A stretch of 64,000 nt of DNA from Bacteroidota bacterium (GTDB lineage: Bacteria > Bacteroidota > Bacteroidia > UKL13-3), in NCBI GenBank assembly GCA_027488905.1, contig JAIYAT010000034.1:124001-188000 (forward strand), in the 5' to 3' direction. The translations under genes were made by a program, and so were the position numbers. This document shows, in pieces, positions 8,105 to 17,400 of this stretch. The notes below the pieces were generated by a model. It saw nothing but the letters and a program-made list of their open reading frames with translations. It searched no databases and was not told the DNA's origin. Positions within the stretch are counted from its first letter, which is position 1. Each line of letters begins with the position of its first letter.

Positions 8105-9696
8105 TTTTGAGCAATTGCCTTAAGCGCATAAGCAATGGCTTTGTCTTCGGTTTGAACCACTGCAAAAAAGCCTTGGTCGCGCCAAATTTGCCTTGCTACC
8201 AACGCTTTTAACTGCAATTTGATAAACTTCTCAGAACGCTTTTTTTCTTCTTTGTTTGGACTTTGAACTTCATTCTTTACTACAAAAGCAATAAAATCTT
8301 CAAACACATTTTGAGAAATTTGATACCCATTTACATAACTTGTTAAGTCTTTTATAGCTGTTATTTCTTTTCTATGGGCATCTAGGTATTCGTAAGAAAA
8401 TTTGCCAATTAAGCCTTTAGAAATAACTCTCATTAAAAACTGCGAATTGTAACTCGTGTCTATGGCAACAAACTTATCAGGATAAATACCACCACCACCA
8501 AATACTGGTCTATTCAGTCTTTTGGTGAAGTAAGGCGTAGAGTCGAAAATGGTTTGTGAACCTTCACTTTCTAGTTCTCCATTGGCATAGCGTTCATACA
8601 ATTCATGATCATATTTGTCTTTATCAGTATAATCCTTTTGTATGCATCTACCGCTTGGCGTGTAATATCTAGACACTGTTAATCTAAGCGCAGAACCATC
8701 ACTTAATTCGTAAGGTTCTTGAACCAAGCCTTTGCCAAAACTCCTTCTTCCAATAACCATTCCTCTGTCCCAATCTTGTATGGCACCGCTCACAATTTCG
8801 CTGGCAGAGGCTGAGCCTTCATCTATAAGTACCACCAATTTACCTTTTTCAAATACCCCTTTTCGATCTGCGCTATATTCGGTTCTTGGTTTAGCCCTAC
8901 CTTGGGTATAAACAATTAATTTGGCGTCTTCCAAAAATTCATCTGCTAAATCAATAGCCGTTTTTAAATATCCGCCCGGGTTTCCTCTTAAATCTAAAAC
9001 TAGGTTTTGAAGATTCTGTGCTTTAAGTTCATTAAAGGCTGTCATAAACTCATCATGGGTATTCTCTGCAAACCTACTAACCTTGATGTACCCAGTTTCT
9101 TTGTCTAACATGCGCCACGCATCCACACTGTAAATCGGAATGGTGCCTCTAGTGATGGTAAATGGAATTAATTGCTTCTCACCTGGTCTATAAATTTGGA
9201 CTTTAACTTTTGAGCCGCCTTTACCTCTTAACAATTTAAAAACCTTTTCGGAAGTAATTCCATTTCCTGCTACTCCTATGCTGTCTACTTTAACAATTCT
9301 ATCCCCTGGTAAAATCCCCAATTCCTGCGCAGGGCCGCCATTAAGCGCAGAAACAACCATAATGGTATCATCAATGATGTTAAATTCAACGCCAATTCCT
9401 TCAAAATTTCCTTCCAATTGCTCATTGGCTACTTTCAATTCAGAAGCAGGAATATACACAGAATGTGGGTCTAGCGTATGAAGCATTTCATTAATCGTTT
9501 CTTCTTCTAAAACATCCTTATCAACTGTATCAACATAGGATTGGTCTATGATGGAGAGCAATTCGCTAAACTTGTCGCTTTTTCCTATAAAGGTTTGAAC
9601 CGAGCCTGCAGGTCTTAGAAAAATACCCATGGCTAATCCCATTGACAAAACCAAGGCATATATAAATGGCTGCCACTTATTGAATTTATTTGACAT
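8074..9696 (-). CDS. S41-family C-terminal processing peptidase (CtpA/Prc type)
   Basis: A 540-residue serine protease anchored by one N-terminal membrane helix (about 11-28) and facing the periplasm. A PDZ domain covers about 88-170 (GIGVEF, LPGDRIVKVDSIGV, LLRGKGGSKV). The protease core has LVLDLRGNPGGYL at 232-244, the nucleophile region DEGSASASEI at 292-301 and the lysine in RRSFGKGLVQ near 322, together the Ser-Lys dyad of the family. Such enzymes trim C-termini of envelope proteins. A C-terminal extension of about 130 residues follows. It overlaps trmB tail to tail and diverges from murQ. Residues 31-36 are encoded by a copy of the GGTTYRAACC motif (9592-9601). Confidence 0.93.
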   Translation of the reverse strand: MSNKFNKWQPFIYALVLSMGLAMGIFLRPAGSVQTFIGKSDKFSELLSIIDQSYVDTVDKDVLEEETINEMLHTLDPHSVYIPASELKVANEQLEGNFEGIGVEFNIIDDTIMVVSALNGGPAQELGILPGDRIVKVDSIGVAGNGITSEKVFKLLRGKGGSKVKVQIYRPGEKQLIPFTITRGTIPIYSVDAWRMLDKETGYIKVSRFAENTHDEFMTAFNELKAQNLQNLVLDLRGNPGGYLKTAIDLADEFLEDAKLIVYTQGRAKPRTEYSADRKGVFEKGKLVVLIDEGSASASEIVSGAIQDWDRGMVIGRRSFGKGLVQEPYELSDGSALRLTVSRYYTPSGRCIQKDYTDKDKYDHELYERYANGELESEGSQTIFDSTPYFTKRLNRPVFGGGGIYPDKFVAIDTSYNSQFLMRVISKGLIGKFSYEYLDAHRKEITAIKDLTSYVNGYQISQNVFEDFIAFVVKNEVQSPNKEEKKRSEKFIKLQLKALVARQIWRDQGFFAVVQTEDKAIAYALKAIAQNQALLTGSTN

Positions 9697-9747
9697 AACT
9701 TTGAAACGTTGCTGGCAAATATAAGTTTTGCAGTAAGTAGTACACCC

Positions 9748-10572
9748 ATGAATAAACAGAAGAAAATAATAAAAACTACTGAGGCCGACTCAAAATACAA
9801 TCACTTAGAAAAAATGTCTACTAAAGATTTGTTGCGTGGCATAAATGAGCAAGACTTAGGTGTACCTATAGCTGTGGGCAAGGCAATTCCCAAAATTGAG
9901 AAGGTAGTGAATGCTGCCTTCAAAAAGATGCAAGCAGGCGGACGATTGTTTTACCTAGGCGCAGGCACAAGTGGCAGATTGGGTATTGTAGATGCCAGTG
10001 AGTGTCCTCCTACCTTTGGCGTGCCGTTTGGCATGGTGATTGGCCTTATTGCAGGAGGAGACAAAGCCATTAGAAAGGCCGTTGAATTTGCAGAAGATGA
10101 CAACGAACAAGGTTGGATAGATTTGCAAAAGCATAAGATTTCTGACAAAGACTTTTTAATTGGTATTGCGGCAAGTGGAACTACTCCTTATGTGATTGGC
10201 GCCTTAGAAAAGGCAAATGCTGTTGGAATTGAAACTGCCTGCATTACCTGTAACAAACATTCTAAATTGGCGGCCACAGCAAAATACCCCATTGAGGTGG
10301 TGGTTGGACCAGAATTTGTAACAGGCAGCACACGCATGAAATCGGGTACCGCTCAAAAATTGGTATTAAATATGATTAGTACCTCCCTTATGATTAAACT
10401 AGGCAGAGTAAAAGGGAATAAAATGGTTGATATGCGCTTAAGCAATGAAAAATTAGTGAAAAGAGGAAATAAAATGCTTGCAGAAGAATTAGGAATTAGC
10501 GAAACAAAAGCAGCTAACTTACTAAAGAAACATGGCAATGTTAGAGCGGCTATAGAAGCATCACATAAATAA
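9748..10572 (+). CDS. murQ: N-acetylmuramic acid 6-phosphate etherase
   Basis: The product cleaves the lactyl ether of MurNAc-6-P to GlcNAc-6-P and lactate in peptidoglycan recycling. The SIS-fold signature GAGTSGRLGIVDASECPPTF and later GSTRMKSGTAQKLVLNMIS are diagnostic. I chose the ATG at 9748 (protein starting MNKQKKIIKTTEADS, 274 residues). The longer reading frame from 9709 adds 13 residues with no family resemblance and would crowd the divergent protease gene. The small membrane protein gene follows after two bases, which suggests one transcript. No anhMurNAc kinase or sugar importer is nearby. Confidence 0.95.
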   Translation: MNKQKKIIKTTEADSKYNHLEKMSTKDLLRGINEQDLGVPIAVGKAIPKIEKVVNAAFKKMQAGGRLFYLGAGTSGRLGIVDASECPPTFGVPFGMVIGLIAGGDKAIRKAVEFAEDDNEQGWIDLQKHKISDKDFLIGIAASGTTPYVIGALEKANAVGIETACITCNKHSKLAATAKYPIEVVVGPEFVTGSTRMKSGTAQKLVLNMISTSLMIKLGRVKGNKMVDMRLSNEKLVKRGNKMLAEELGISETKAANLLKKHGNVRAAIEASHK

Positions 10573-10574
10573 GC

Positions 10575-11009
10575 ATGGAATTAATCATTAAGATGCTAAC
10601 CGTTTTGCTTTGGAGCGGTTTTAAATTTGTGGTAGGCATAACCAGCGCATTGGTATTGGGTTTTAATACCTTTGAAGCCTTTATCTTGAGTGTTTCTGGT
10701 GGCATGATAGGCGTGGTAATTTACTTGTATTTATGGGATTCGATTTTAAAGGTATTCAGGCGTTATTATCCCAAAAAGAATAAGCCCATTAAGTTTAGTC
10801 CATTTAAGCGAAAGTTGGTTGTTTTCATCAAAAAGTACGAAGTATTTGGCATTGCCTTGCTAACACCTGTGTTATTTTCTATGCCTATTGGAACCATATT
10901 AGCCTCTGCCATTGAGCCTAATAAATGGCGCATCAAATTAATTATGCTTGGCGCCCTGTGTTTTTGGGCCTTGTTAATACTTGGCTTAAGGGGATTGATT
11001 CAGTTCTAG
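10575..11009 (+). CDS. Small integral membrane protein, unknown function
   Basis: A 144-residue hydrophobic protein with four likely membrane segments: about 5-30, 33-55, 94-112 and 120-141. A basic cytoplasmic stretch (RRYYPKKNKPIKFSPFKRK) lies between the second and third. The first half resembles small multidrug-export-like or DedA-like half proteins only in a general way, and I do not recognise a family. It begins two bases after murQ and is probably co-transcribed, so a link to cell-wall turnover is possible but not shown. The downstream 200 bases hold repeat hairpins. Confidence 0.65.
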   Translation: MELIIKMLTVLLWSGFKFVVGITSALVLGFNTFEAFILSVSGGMIGVVIYLYLWDSILKVFRRYYPKKNKPIKFSPFKRKLVVFIKKYEVFGIALLTPVLFSMPIGTILASAIEPNKWRIKLIMLGALCFWALLILGLRGLIQF

Positions 11010-11010
11010 T

Positions 11011-11193
11011 GCCTCGAATGCCGCTCCGTTAGGCTATTGGTTCCTAGCCTCAGGCAACTTGCAGAAAAACAATCCTGAAAGGATTGAATATCAATAAAAA
11101 AAGGTATATCTGAAAGTGGGCGACCCTGAAGGGGTCGAACCTTGCGTTTGAGTTAAGATAAAAATCAACACCTCGGCTGCCGCTCGGCTCACC
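11011..11193. repeat. Cluster of REP-like elements with two TGAAR-loop hairpins
   Basis: The gap between the membrane protein gene and the pseudouridine synthase gene contains four small elements. Two related sequences of type CCTCGnnTGCCGCTCnG occur at 11012-11028 and 11171-11187. Between them lie two perfect hairpins: AATCC-TGAAA-GGATT (11071-11085) and CGACCC-TGAAG-GGGTCG (11121-11137), each followed by GAA. The shared loop TGAAR with different stems is a sign of a structured repeat family rather than chance. No gene was seen here. Confidence 0.55.
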
Positions 11194-11211
11194 ATTAGGG
11201 TTACTTGGCTA

Positions 11212-12324
11212 CTACTTCTTCTGACTCATCAATTTCTGCTCTGCATTGTCTAGTTTATGTTTTTCTTCTTCCTCCTCGTAAGGCTTAAACTGCACATAGT
11301 GACGCCATTTTTCTAAGACGGCGGCAAAATCAGCTGGCAACTCACTGTCAAACATTAACTTCTTTTTTAGGATAGGATGAATAAATCCCAATGACTTTGC
11401 ATGCAAACCTTGCCGAGGCATTAGTGCAAAGCAATTTTCTACAAATTGTTTATACCGTGCAAAACTAGTTCCTTTCACCACATGGGCACCTCCATAAGTA
11501 TCATCCGAAAATATTGGATGGCCAATGCTTTTCAAATGCACCCTAATTTGATGGGTGCGGCCGGTTTCTAACCTACACTCTATTAAAGTTACATACTGCA
11601 AACGCTCAAGAACTTTATAATGCGTTACACTCCATTTCCCTTTTTCAGGGTCATCATACAACTGAAATACTTTTCTGTCTTTTGCACTTCTACCAATATA
11701 ACCAGTAATTGTGCCCTCCTCTTCCTCAAAATCGCCCCAAACCAAAGCTTGATAGGTGCGCTCAATGCTGTGGTCAAAAAACTGCTTAGCCAAATGTGTC
11801 ATGGCAATATCACTTTTAGCGATAACTAAAATGCCGCTTGTGTTTTTGTCAATGCGGTGAACAAGACCTGGGCGTACATTATTTTCTTTGGCGAAGGCTA
11901 AGTCTTTAAGATGCCAAGCAAGGGCGTTAACCAAAGTTCCACTCACATTGTTATACCCAGGATGGACAACCATCCCTGGATTTTTATTGACTAACATTAC
12001 CTGCTCGTCTTCATAAATAATGGTAATTGGAATATCCTCTGGAACGATCTCGGTATCCTTTGGTGGCGTTGGTAAAACAATAGAAATTACATCCAAAGGT
12101 TTTACCTTATAGCTAGATTTTACTGGCTTCTCATTAACAAGTATTGAACCTACGTCTGCCGCCGCCTGAATTTTAGTTCGGCTTGCATTCTCCATTCGGT
12201 TCATTAAGAATTTATCTATTCTTAACAAGCTTTGACCTTTGTCTACTACAATGCGAAAGTGTTCAAAGAGTTCTTGCTCTTGCTCTTCAAACTGCTGAAT
12301 TTCTTCTTCTGAATATTGCTCCAT
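11212..12324 (-). CDS. RluD-type 23S rRNA pseudouridine synthase (RluA family)
   Basis: A 370-residue enzyme that isomerises uridine to pseudouridine in RNA. An S4 RNA-binding domain covers roughly 30-100 (LLRIDKFLMNRMENASRTKI). The catalytic domain has GLVHRIDKNTSGILVIAK with the essential aspartate, and LETGRTHQIRVHLKSIGHP. A charged tail ends the protein. I chose the second ATG, at 12324: a TATCTTTG box (12338-12331) lies between the first ATG at 12345 and this one, and the S4 domain needs no more upstream residues. RluD is the usual member next to general housekeeping genes, but RluC or an RluA-like member cannot be excluded from motifs alone. Confidence 0.88.
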   Translation of the reverse strand: MEQYSEEEIQQFEEQEQELFEHFRIVVDKGQSLLRIDKFLMNRMENASRTKIQAAADVGSILVNEKPVKSSYKVKPLDVISIVLPTPPKDTEIVPEDIPITIIYEDEQVMLVNKNPGMVVHPGYNNVSGTLVNALAWHLKDLAFAKENNVRPGLVHRIDKNTSGILVIAKSDIAMTHLAKQFFDHSIERTYQALVWGDFEEEEGTITGYIGRSAKDRKVFQLYDDPEKGKWSVTHYKVLERLQYVTLIECRLETGRTHQIRVHLKSIGHPIFSDDTYGGAHVVKGTSFARYKQFVENCFALMPRQGLHAKSLGFIHPILKKKLMFDSELPADFAAVLEKWRHYVQFKPYEEEEEKHKLDNAEQKLMSQKK

Positions 12325-12330
12325 CCGGTC

Positions 12331-12338
12331 CAAAGATA
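12331..12338 (-). promoter_or_regulatory. -7 box TATCTTTG before the pseudouridine synthase gene
   Basis: The minus strand reads TATCTTTG, matching TAnnTTTG, and ends six bases before the chosen ATG at 12324. The upstream in-frame ATG at 12345 lies beyond the box and so would not be transcribed. Confidence 0.45.
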
Positions 12339-12350
12339 ACCACATAAAAC

Positions 12351-12420
12351 AAGAATAGGAGCCTAAGCTCCCATTCTTGTGTAATCAATCAAATCTTCAC
12401 TGTTTAATCAGAACAGTGAA
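12351..12420 (-). terminator. Two hairpins after the hypothetical gene
   Basis: Two inverted repeats follow the hypothetical gene on the minus strand. One has nine-base arms at 12396-12404 and 12412-12420 (TTCACTGTT/AACAGTGAA). The other has twelve-base arms with one mismatch at 12351-12362 and 12367-12378, followed on the minus strand by a short T-rich run. The second is the better terminator candidate. It sits just upstream of the pseudouridine synthase promoter. Confidence 0.5.
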
Positions 12421-12456
12421 TCCTTAAATATGGCAACAACTTTTAGGCAATGAAAC

Positions 12457-12807
12457 CTAGTTGTCAGTAACATTTAAGTCGAAACTTAGCAACGAACCTT
12501 CTTCCTTTGGTTCAATAGAAGGCTGAGACATCAAGGAAGGAGCCTCTTTAGCTTCTGGCTTTCTTGCTGCACTTGTTTTAGGCTTTGCTAATTCACCTAA
12601 ACCTGCCACTTCTATTTTATTTTCTTTAGCAAACATACCTAGGGCAATTGCTTGCTTAATTCCATTCACATCAACTTCTAACTCGAAATCGTCGTTAGAA
12701 ATGGCGCGCGGACTTACAGTGAAGCCTGTGCGTTGGTCTAAACAATAATCAATGACCAATTGAATGTTTTTACGTTTAACTAATAATACTGGTTTTTCTT
12801 CTAACAT
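12457..12807 (-). CDS. Hypothetical protein
   Basis: I do not recognise the family. The 116-residue product has a compact N-terminal part (about 1-70; LLVKRKNIQLVIDYCLDQRT, then a beta-like stretch) and a Pro/Ala/Lys/Glu-rich tail that is probably disordered. No signal peptide or membrane segment is visible, so it is cytoplasmic. The ATG at 12807 was chosen because AGGAGG stands about eight bases before it. That is a strong Shine-Dalgarno, unusual for Bacteroidota, where such sites are often weak. A longer frame from 12846 adds 13 unlikely residues. Hairpins follow and precede it, so it is probably a single-gene unit. Confidence 0.6.
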   Translation of the reverse strand: MLEEKPVLLVKRKNIQLVIDYCLDQRTGFTVSPRAISNDDFELEVDVNGIKQAIALGMFAKENKIEVAGLGELAKPKTSAARKPEAKEAPSLMSQPSIEPKEEGSLLSFDLNVTDN

Positions 12808-12946
12808 ACACTTTGTTCCTCCTAAATCTGGGCTGTAAAAATACAAAAAAGCATGGTTTTGGAAGATTAAGATTTTCCTAAATCATGGTAAACTTTCCCA
12901 TGCTTTTCAACCTCAGGCAAATAAAAGTTAATAAAAGGTGGAAAAG

Positions 12947-12974
12947 CCCAAAATGATACTAATTTCATTTTGGG
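12947..12974 (-). terminator. Hairpin terminator after the T9SS type-B protein gene
   Basis: Perfect ten-base arms (CCCAAAATGA at 12947-12956, TCATTTTGGG at 12965-12974) enclose an eight-base loop. The minus strand continues CTTTTCC. It lies 33 bases after the stop of the gene at 13007-15382. Confidence 0.6.
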
Positions 12975-13006
12975 AAGCAGCTAGTTTTATACTGCAAACC
13001 AACCAC

Positions 13007-15382
13007 TTACCTCAAAAGGGTGAAACTTCCAGAAGTGGATTTCTGAGTTCCTTCGTAACCTGTGTAGGAGATAATGTAAAAATACACATCCTCCTGAACT
13101 GGACTTCCTTTATAGGTGGCATCCCATTGGGCTAGCTTGTCTTTACTTTCGAAAACGGTTTCGCCCCAACGGTTATAAATCCTTACTTCTAAATCCTTTA
13201 CAAAAACTGGCACCCATTGGAATTTGTCGTTCAGTCCATCCCCATTTGCTGTAAAAGCATTAGGCACGTATAAATTTGGGGGCTGGTATAATTCTATGGT
13301 ATTTGAAACACTATATGCATCAAAAAAGGGCGCATTGGTTAAACCATTTTGCTCTTTAGCGTATATATAATAATAAAATAATCCCTCATTAAAATTCAGC
13401 TCTTCGTCCAAATACCTTAAAGATGAATTTGCATTACCAACTTTTGCGTAAGGAGTTGCTGGGTCGGCTCGCATAATTCTGTATTCTTCCACACCACCAC
13501 TCCAGCCCTCATAAGCATTGAAGCTCAAAGCGTTCTTAAACTTCTGAGCAGTTCCTTTCAAAACCATTGAGCAGGCAATTTTACCTTGTGGACCCATATT
13601 TTCGCAGGTATCAAGCATCACCAAATGGTAACAATAACTGGTATTTGCCACATCCACAGCCGTATCTAAGAAAGTGGTATCAGTTATAGATTCAAATACT
13701 TTTAAGGTTTCAAAAGACGGATTTCCATTGGTAGTTTTATACAAAAAGTATTTGGCAAAGTCTCTCTCTGGTGTTTGAGGCCAATTGATTTCAATGGCTT
13801 TATTGTTTTCTACGCTTACAAATTTCAGAAACTGCTTTTGCGGGATAAACTCCAATTGTTCAAAGGTTCCTAGTGTGTCGCTGGTTTGACCCAAATCTCC
13901 ACATTGGTTCACCCCAACCATATAGTAGGTATAGTTTATTTTGTGATAGTCTGGGGTGTTTGGGTCAAAAATTAACCTTGACACCTTGTTATATAAAGTA
14001 TCAATAATCTGATAATTAGCATTATTAATACCTCTAAAAACCAAATAATAAGCAAAAAACGGGTCTTTGGGTTCGCTAGAATCTCCAAGGTAAACGGTAG
14101 TCTCTTTAAAATTTGCCAAAGTCATGCACAATAAATCAGTAGATGGAACCTTGGGCATTGGCGTAAACTTTACATAAAATTTAGTTTCAACACTTCTTGC
14201 TATTGGGCAGCCGTTGTCTTTTAGGTTTACATAAAAAGGAACTGGCGCAATGTCCTCCAATTCGCAAGTACCTTTCCAGCAAACAGTGGTTTGAACCGAT
14301 TTTACACCAGCAACAAGACTATCAAACACTGGTCGAGATGTAATGCTAGAATCTAAATCACCCATGCGAACACTCAAATAAACAGAGTCTTCTATATCTA
14401 TTCCTCTAATTTTAAAACAAACCTCTTCATACACTGGTATCCGAACGGTATCTTCTAAAATCAATTGGTCGTTAAAGGTAGTTACACTGCTCAAAGGTGG
14501 ATTATTAGGGCAAATGGTTACGCTAAATTGAAGCTCCAAACGTACTTCGCCAATCTTTACCCCAAACCGAAATTCCTCCACGAGAATACTAGCCACATAA
14601 ACACCAGGCGTACTAGGATTGCATTTTATTAAACCTGTGGTCTCATTAATTTCTAGCGGCAAACTCCCTTGTATTGGACCGGCATTAGAATAACCTGGCT
14701 TGTAAACTACAGATGAATATGGTCCTGGCCTTGCAATAACCGAAGTAGGCTGGTCTCTATTTAAATCTCCATTTAGAGGATTGATAAAACTATATTTAAG
14801 CACATCTCCGTCATCATCCACAAAATTCATGTTGTATTCGAAAAGATTACTTACACAAAGCAAGGTAACTGGATTGTTGATATACCGTGGTGAACTATTT
14901 TTAACTGTTTTTAAATTTGGAACCTCCGTGTACAAAGCCATTGAAGCATCATTTGGATTGATAATATTATTGATAATGCCATTCCTGCAGCATCTTTGCC
15001 ATGATAAATAATAGCCGTTGTTGCTATTGTAAACATTTGAATTTAAAGTAACATTTTTTGAGTAGGTTGCTATATGCGTACAACCAGTAATGATATTTGC
15101 ACAGTTTTCACCCGTAAAACTTAAAGTATCATCATTGTTACTAAAAAAATTGAGGGAAAACTCAGCTTTTTTGGCATTGGTGCCTTTTTCGAAAATACCC
15201 ACCGTTATTGGATCATCAAAATATGCCCCAGGATTACCATTCTCACAATCTCTTAACACCTTTACACGAATGGTATAACTATCGCCTCCATTCCACTTTA
15301 ACTCTATCATTCCGCCCACCAAATGCGTGGCTCCTACCGATATGGAGCAAAATATTAATACATAAAATAGGGCGGTTTTCAT
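13007..15382 (-). CDS. Secreted protein with T9SS type-B (gliding-motility-associated) C-terminal domain
   Basis: A 791-residue secreted protein. I chose the ATG at 15382, which starts a clean signal peptide (MKTALFYVLIFCSISVGA); nine further residues upstream would spoil it. The central part contains beta-sandwich and fibronectin-like segments, with cysteine pairs early on (for example CCRNGIINN). The final 85 residues are the CHU_C/TIGR04131 domain: YVPNAFTANGDGLNDKF, VRIYNRWGETVFES, and the closing SGSFTLLR. That domain directs export through the type IX system and, for type B, surface attachment or release. It stands alone, with a hairpin terminator after it. Its specific role (adhesin or other) is not shown. 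Confidence 0.85.
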   Translation of the reverse strand: MKTALFYVLIFCSISVGATHLVGGMIELKWNGGDSYTIRVKVLRDCENGNPGAYFDDPITVGIFEKGTNAKKAEFSLNFFSNNDDTLSFTGENCANIITGCTHIATYSKNVTLNSNVYNSNNGYYLSWQRCCRNGIINNIINPNDASMALYTEVPNLKTVKNSSPRYINNPVTLLCVSNLFEYNMNFVDDDGDVLKYSFINPLNGDLNRDQPTSVIARPGPYSSVVYKPGYSNAGPIQGSLPLEINETTGLIKCNPSTPGVYVASILVEEFRFGVKIGEVRLELQFSVTICPNNPPLSSVTTFNDQLILEDTVRIPVYEEVCFKIRGIDIEDSVYLSVRMGDLDSSITSRPVFDSLVAGVKSVQTTVCWKGTCELEDIAPVPFYVNLKDNGCPIARSVETKFYVKFTPMPKVPSTDLLCMTLANFKETTVYLGDSSEPKDPFFAYYLVFRGINNANYQIIDTLYNKVSRLIFDPNTPDYHKINYTYYMVGVNQCGDLGQTSDTLGTFEQLEFIPQKQFLKFVSVENNKAIEINWPQTPERDFAKYFLYKTTNGNPSFETLKVFESITDTTFLDTAVDVANTSYCYHLVMLDTCENMGPQGKIACSMVLKGTAQKFKNALSFNAYEGWSGGVEEYRIMRADPATPYAKVGNANSSLRYLDEELNFNEGLFYYYIYAKEQNGLTNAPFFDAYSVSNTIELYQPPNLYVPNAFTANGDGLNDKFQWVPVFVKDLEVRIYNRWGETVFESKDKLAQWDATYKGSPVQEDVYFYIISYTGYEGTQKSTSGSFTLLR

Positions 15383-15515
15383 CAAAACAAACTTATGAAC
15401 TTGAGGCAATTAATTTCGAATATCAGTTTTTTTTACTATTTACTTACTATATATTCTCAATAAGGATTTAATTCTCATAAAGTTTTTATTCGTATCCCTT
15501 AAATTGCAAGTCTAA

Positions 15516-15932
15516 ATGAATCTAAATAAAACCCGTTTCGAAACACTGCTAAGAGTTAGGCCAGATGACATTGACATGAATATCCATGTGCACAGCAGTA
15601 AATACATAGATTATGTGCTTGCCGCCAGATATGACCAAATGGAACGCTGCTATAAAATGCCTATCCAAGAATTTATGAAACATGGTTACGGTTGGGTAGT
15701 GCGCAATACCTTCATCGAATTTAAACGTCCTTTGGGTTTAGGGGATGAATTAATTGTTGAAACGCACATCGACGAATTTTACAAGGACGGGGTTAAAGTA
15801 AACTTCAGAATTCTTAGGGCAGACAACCGCAAAGAATCTTGCACAGGTTATTTTAACTATACCATGATTTTAATAAGCAATGGCAGAGCTGCCCAAATTC
15901 CAGATTGGATTATTGAACGCTATTCCATTTAA
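15516..15932 (+). CDS. Hotdog-fold acyl-CoA thioesterase (4HBT family)
   Basis: A 138-residue cytoplasmic protein of the 4-hydroxybenzoyl-CoA thioesterase/YbgC type. The sequence RVRPDDIDMNIHVHSSKYID near the N-terminus replaces the usual D-x-D-x-x-G-H-V-N-N-x-x-Y motif with the catalytic aspartate still present. Later segments VVRNTFIEFKRPLGLGDELI and GYFNYTMILI follow the hotdog pattern. It hydrolyses an acyl-CoA or acyl-ACP thioester; the substrate is unknown. It precedes a lipoprotein gene by 52 bases but need not be functionally linked. Confidence 0.8.
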   Translation: MNLNKTRFETLLRVRPDDIDMNIHVHSSKYIDYVLAARYDQMERCYKMPIQEFMKHGYGWVVRNTFIEFKRPLGLGDELIVETHIDEFYKDGVKVNFRILRADNRKESCTGYFNYTMILISNGRAAQIPDWIIERYSI

Positions 15933-15984
15933 CAACAAGTATCAATACATTTGCGTTTAATCGTCTGAACCAAACTCATTAAAA

Positions 15985-17397
15985 TTGAAAAGATTAATCC
16001 CTATAGTGCTAATCCTTCTTCTAATTGGAGGCCTACAAAGCTGCCGCAAGCAGGATATATTTACAAAAGATAGGGTCAACCTAAGCTTTTCTACTGATAC
16101 AGTATTTTTCGATACCATTTTTTCTAAATTGGGCGAAAATCCAAATTCACCGCGCTCGGTTACACTTCAGGTGCGGGTAAGCAATCCAAATAAAGAAGCT
16201 GTAAAAACAAATATTTCTTTGGTTGGCAATTTCTATGGCATCTTTAAACTCAATGTAGATGGAAGAAGCGGAAATTCCTTCAACGAAATTGAAATACGTG
16301 GTGAAGACAGTATTTATATTTTTGTACAAGCCTATATTAACCAAGTAGGTAGTAATACCCCATTTATTGTTGCCGATCAAATTCTGTTTGAAACCAATGG
16401 CAACAAACAAGATGTTGACCTTGTGGCTTGGACACAAGATGCCAATTACTTTCAAAATGAAGTGCTGGATTGCAATGCTGGCAATCTACTATGGACCAAC
16501 GAAAAGCCTTATGTCATTTATGATTCCATTCTCATTCCAAAAGGCTGCACACTCACCATTGAAGCAGGTACACGAATTCATAATTATAATAATTCTGCCA
16601 TTCTTATTCAAGGCTCTTTGGTAGTAAATGGAACCGTAGATAAGCCTGTTATTTTTGAAGGAAGCAGGCTTGATGATGATTACAAGGAACTGGCAGGACA
16701 ATGGATTGGCTTAAGATTTTTACCCGGTAGCAGCGGCAATAAAATTACAGGTGCTATTATCAAAAATGGATACATAGGCATAGAAGTAGACTCAATGCCC
16801 AGCGCAGGTACCTTTGGTTTAGAAGTTAAAGAAACCATTGTTAGAAACATGAGTGCAGTTGGCATGTTAAACTATACCGCCAAGGTAAAAATGGAAAACT
16901 GCTTGGTAAGCAATTGTGGCCTATTTACCTTTATTGGAGAACTTGGCGGAACCTATGAATTGCTTCACAATACATTTTCTGCACAAAGCCAAAATGCTGG
17001 AAGAAAAGACCCAGGTTTTTACCTTTCCAATGCGCCAGGCAGAAATGAAGATGGCAACATTATATACAAGTTCCCCTTGTCATTTATCCTTCAAAACAAC
17101 ATCATTTATGGCAGTTTAGACGATGAGCTACTCGTATTTGAAGACCCAGATGGAGTGCCAGTTCAAACCAAACGCATTGAGGCTTGCTTAATCAAAACAA
17201 AGAATTTTAACTTAGCCATTAATGGAAATATCCTTAACCGCGATCCAAAATTTAAGAATGTCTCAAAATTCGATTACGAACCCGAACCAACTTCGCCTTG
17301 CAAAAATACAGGCATTGCTGTGGGCGTTTTTTTTGATTTAAAAGGAAGAAGCAGAAATGCTGTAAACCCATGGATTGGCGCTTACGAGGTGCAATAA
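15985..17397 (+). CDS. Beta-helix lipoprotein (choice-of-anchor type)
   Basis: A 470-residue lipoprotein: a hydrophobic N-terminus ends in the lipobox LQSC with the cysteine at position 20. Residues about 30-150 look like an Ig-like sandwich (LQVRVSNPNKEAVKTNISLV). From about 180 on, repeated short strands (ILIPKGCTLTIEAGTRIHNY, then ILIQGSLVVNGT) form a right-handed parallel beta-helix. The end, PCKNTGIAVGVFFDLKGRSR and GAYEV, is the closing element seen in choice-of-anchor-Q beta-helix proteins. Likely on the outer membrane and possibly carbohydrate-binding. Translation starts at TTG 15985; no in-frame ATG is available upstream. Confidence 0.78.
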   Translation: MKRLIPIVLILLLIGGLQSCRKQDIFTKDRVNLSFSTDTVFFDTIFSKLGENPNSPRSVTLQVRVSNPNKEAVKTNISLVGNFYGIFKLNVDGRSGNSFNEIEIRGEDSIYIFVQAYINQVGSNTPFIVADQILFETNGNKQDVDLVAWTQDANYFQNEVLDCNAGNLLWTNEKPYVIYDSILIPKGCTLTIEAGTRIHNYNNSAILIQGSLVVNGTVDKPVIFEGSRLDDDYKELAGQWIGLRFLPGSSGNKITGAIIKNGYIGIEVDSMPSAGTFGLEVKETIVRNMSAVGMLNYTAKVKMENCLVSNCGLFTFIGELGGTYELLHNTFSAQSQNAGRKDPGFYLSNAPGRNEDGNIIYKFPLSFILQNNIIYGSLDDELLVFEDPDGVPVQTKRIEACLIKTKNFNLAINGNILNRDPKFKNVSKFDYEPEPTSPCKNTGIAVGVFFDLKGRSRNAVNPWIGAYEVQ

Positions 17398-17400
17398 TTC

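Noticed and set aside
9709-9747. N-terminal extension of murQ
   Set aside because: Thirteen residues with no family match; the ATG at 9748 starts the conserved region.
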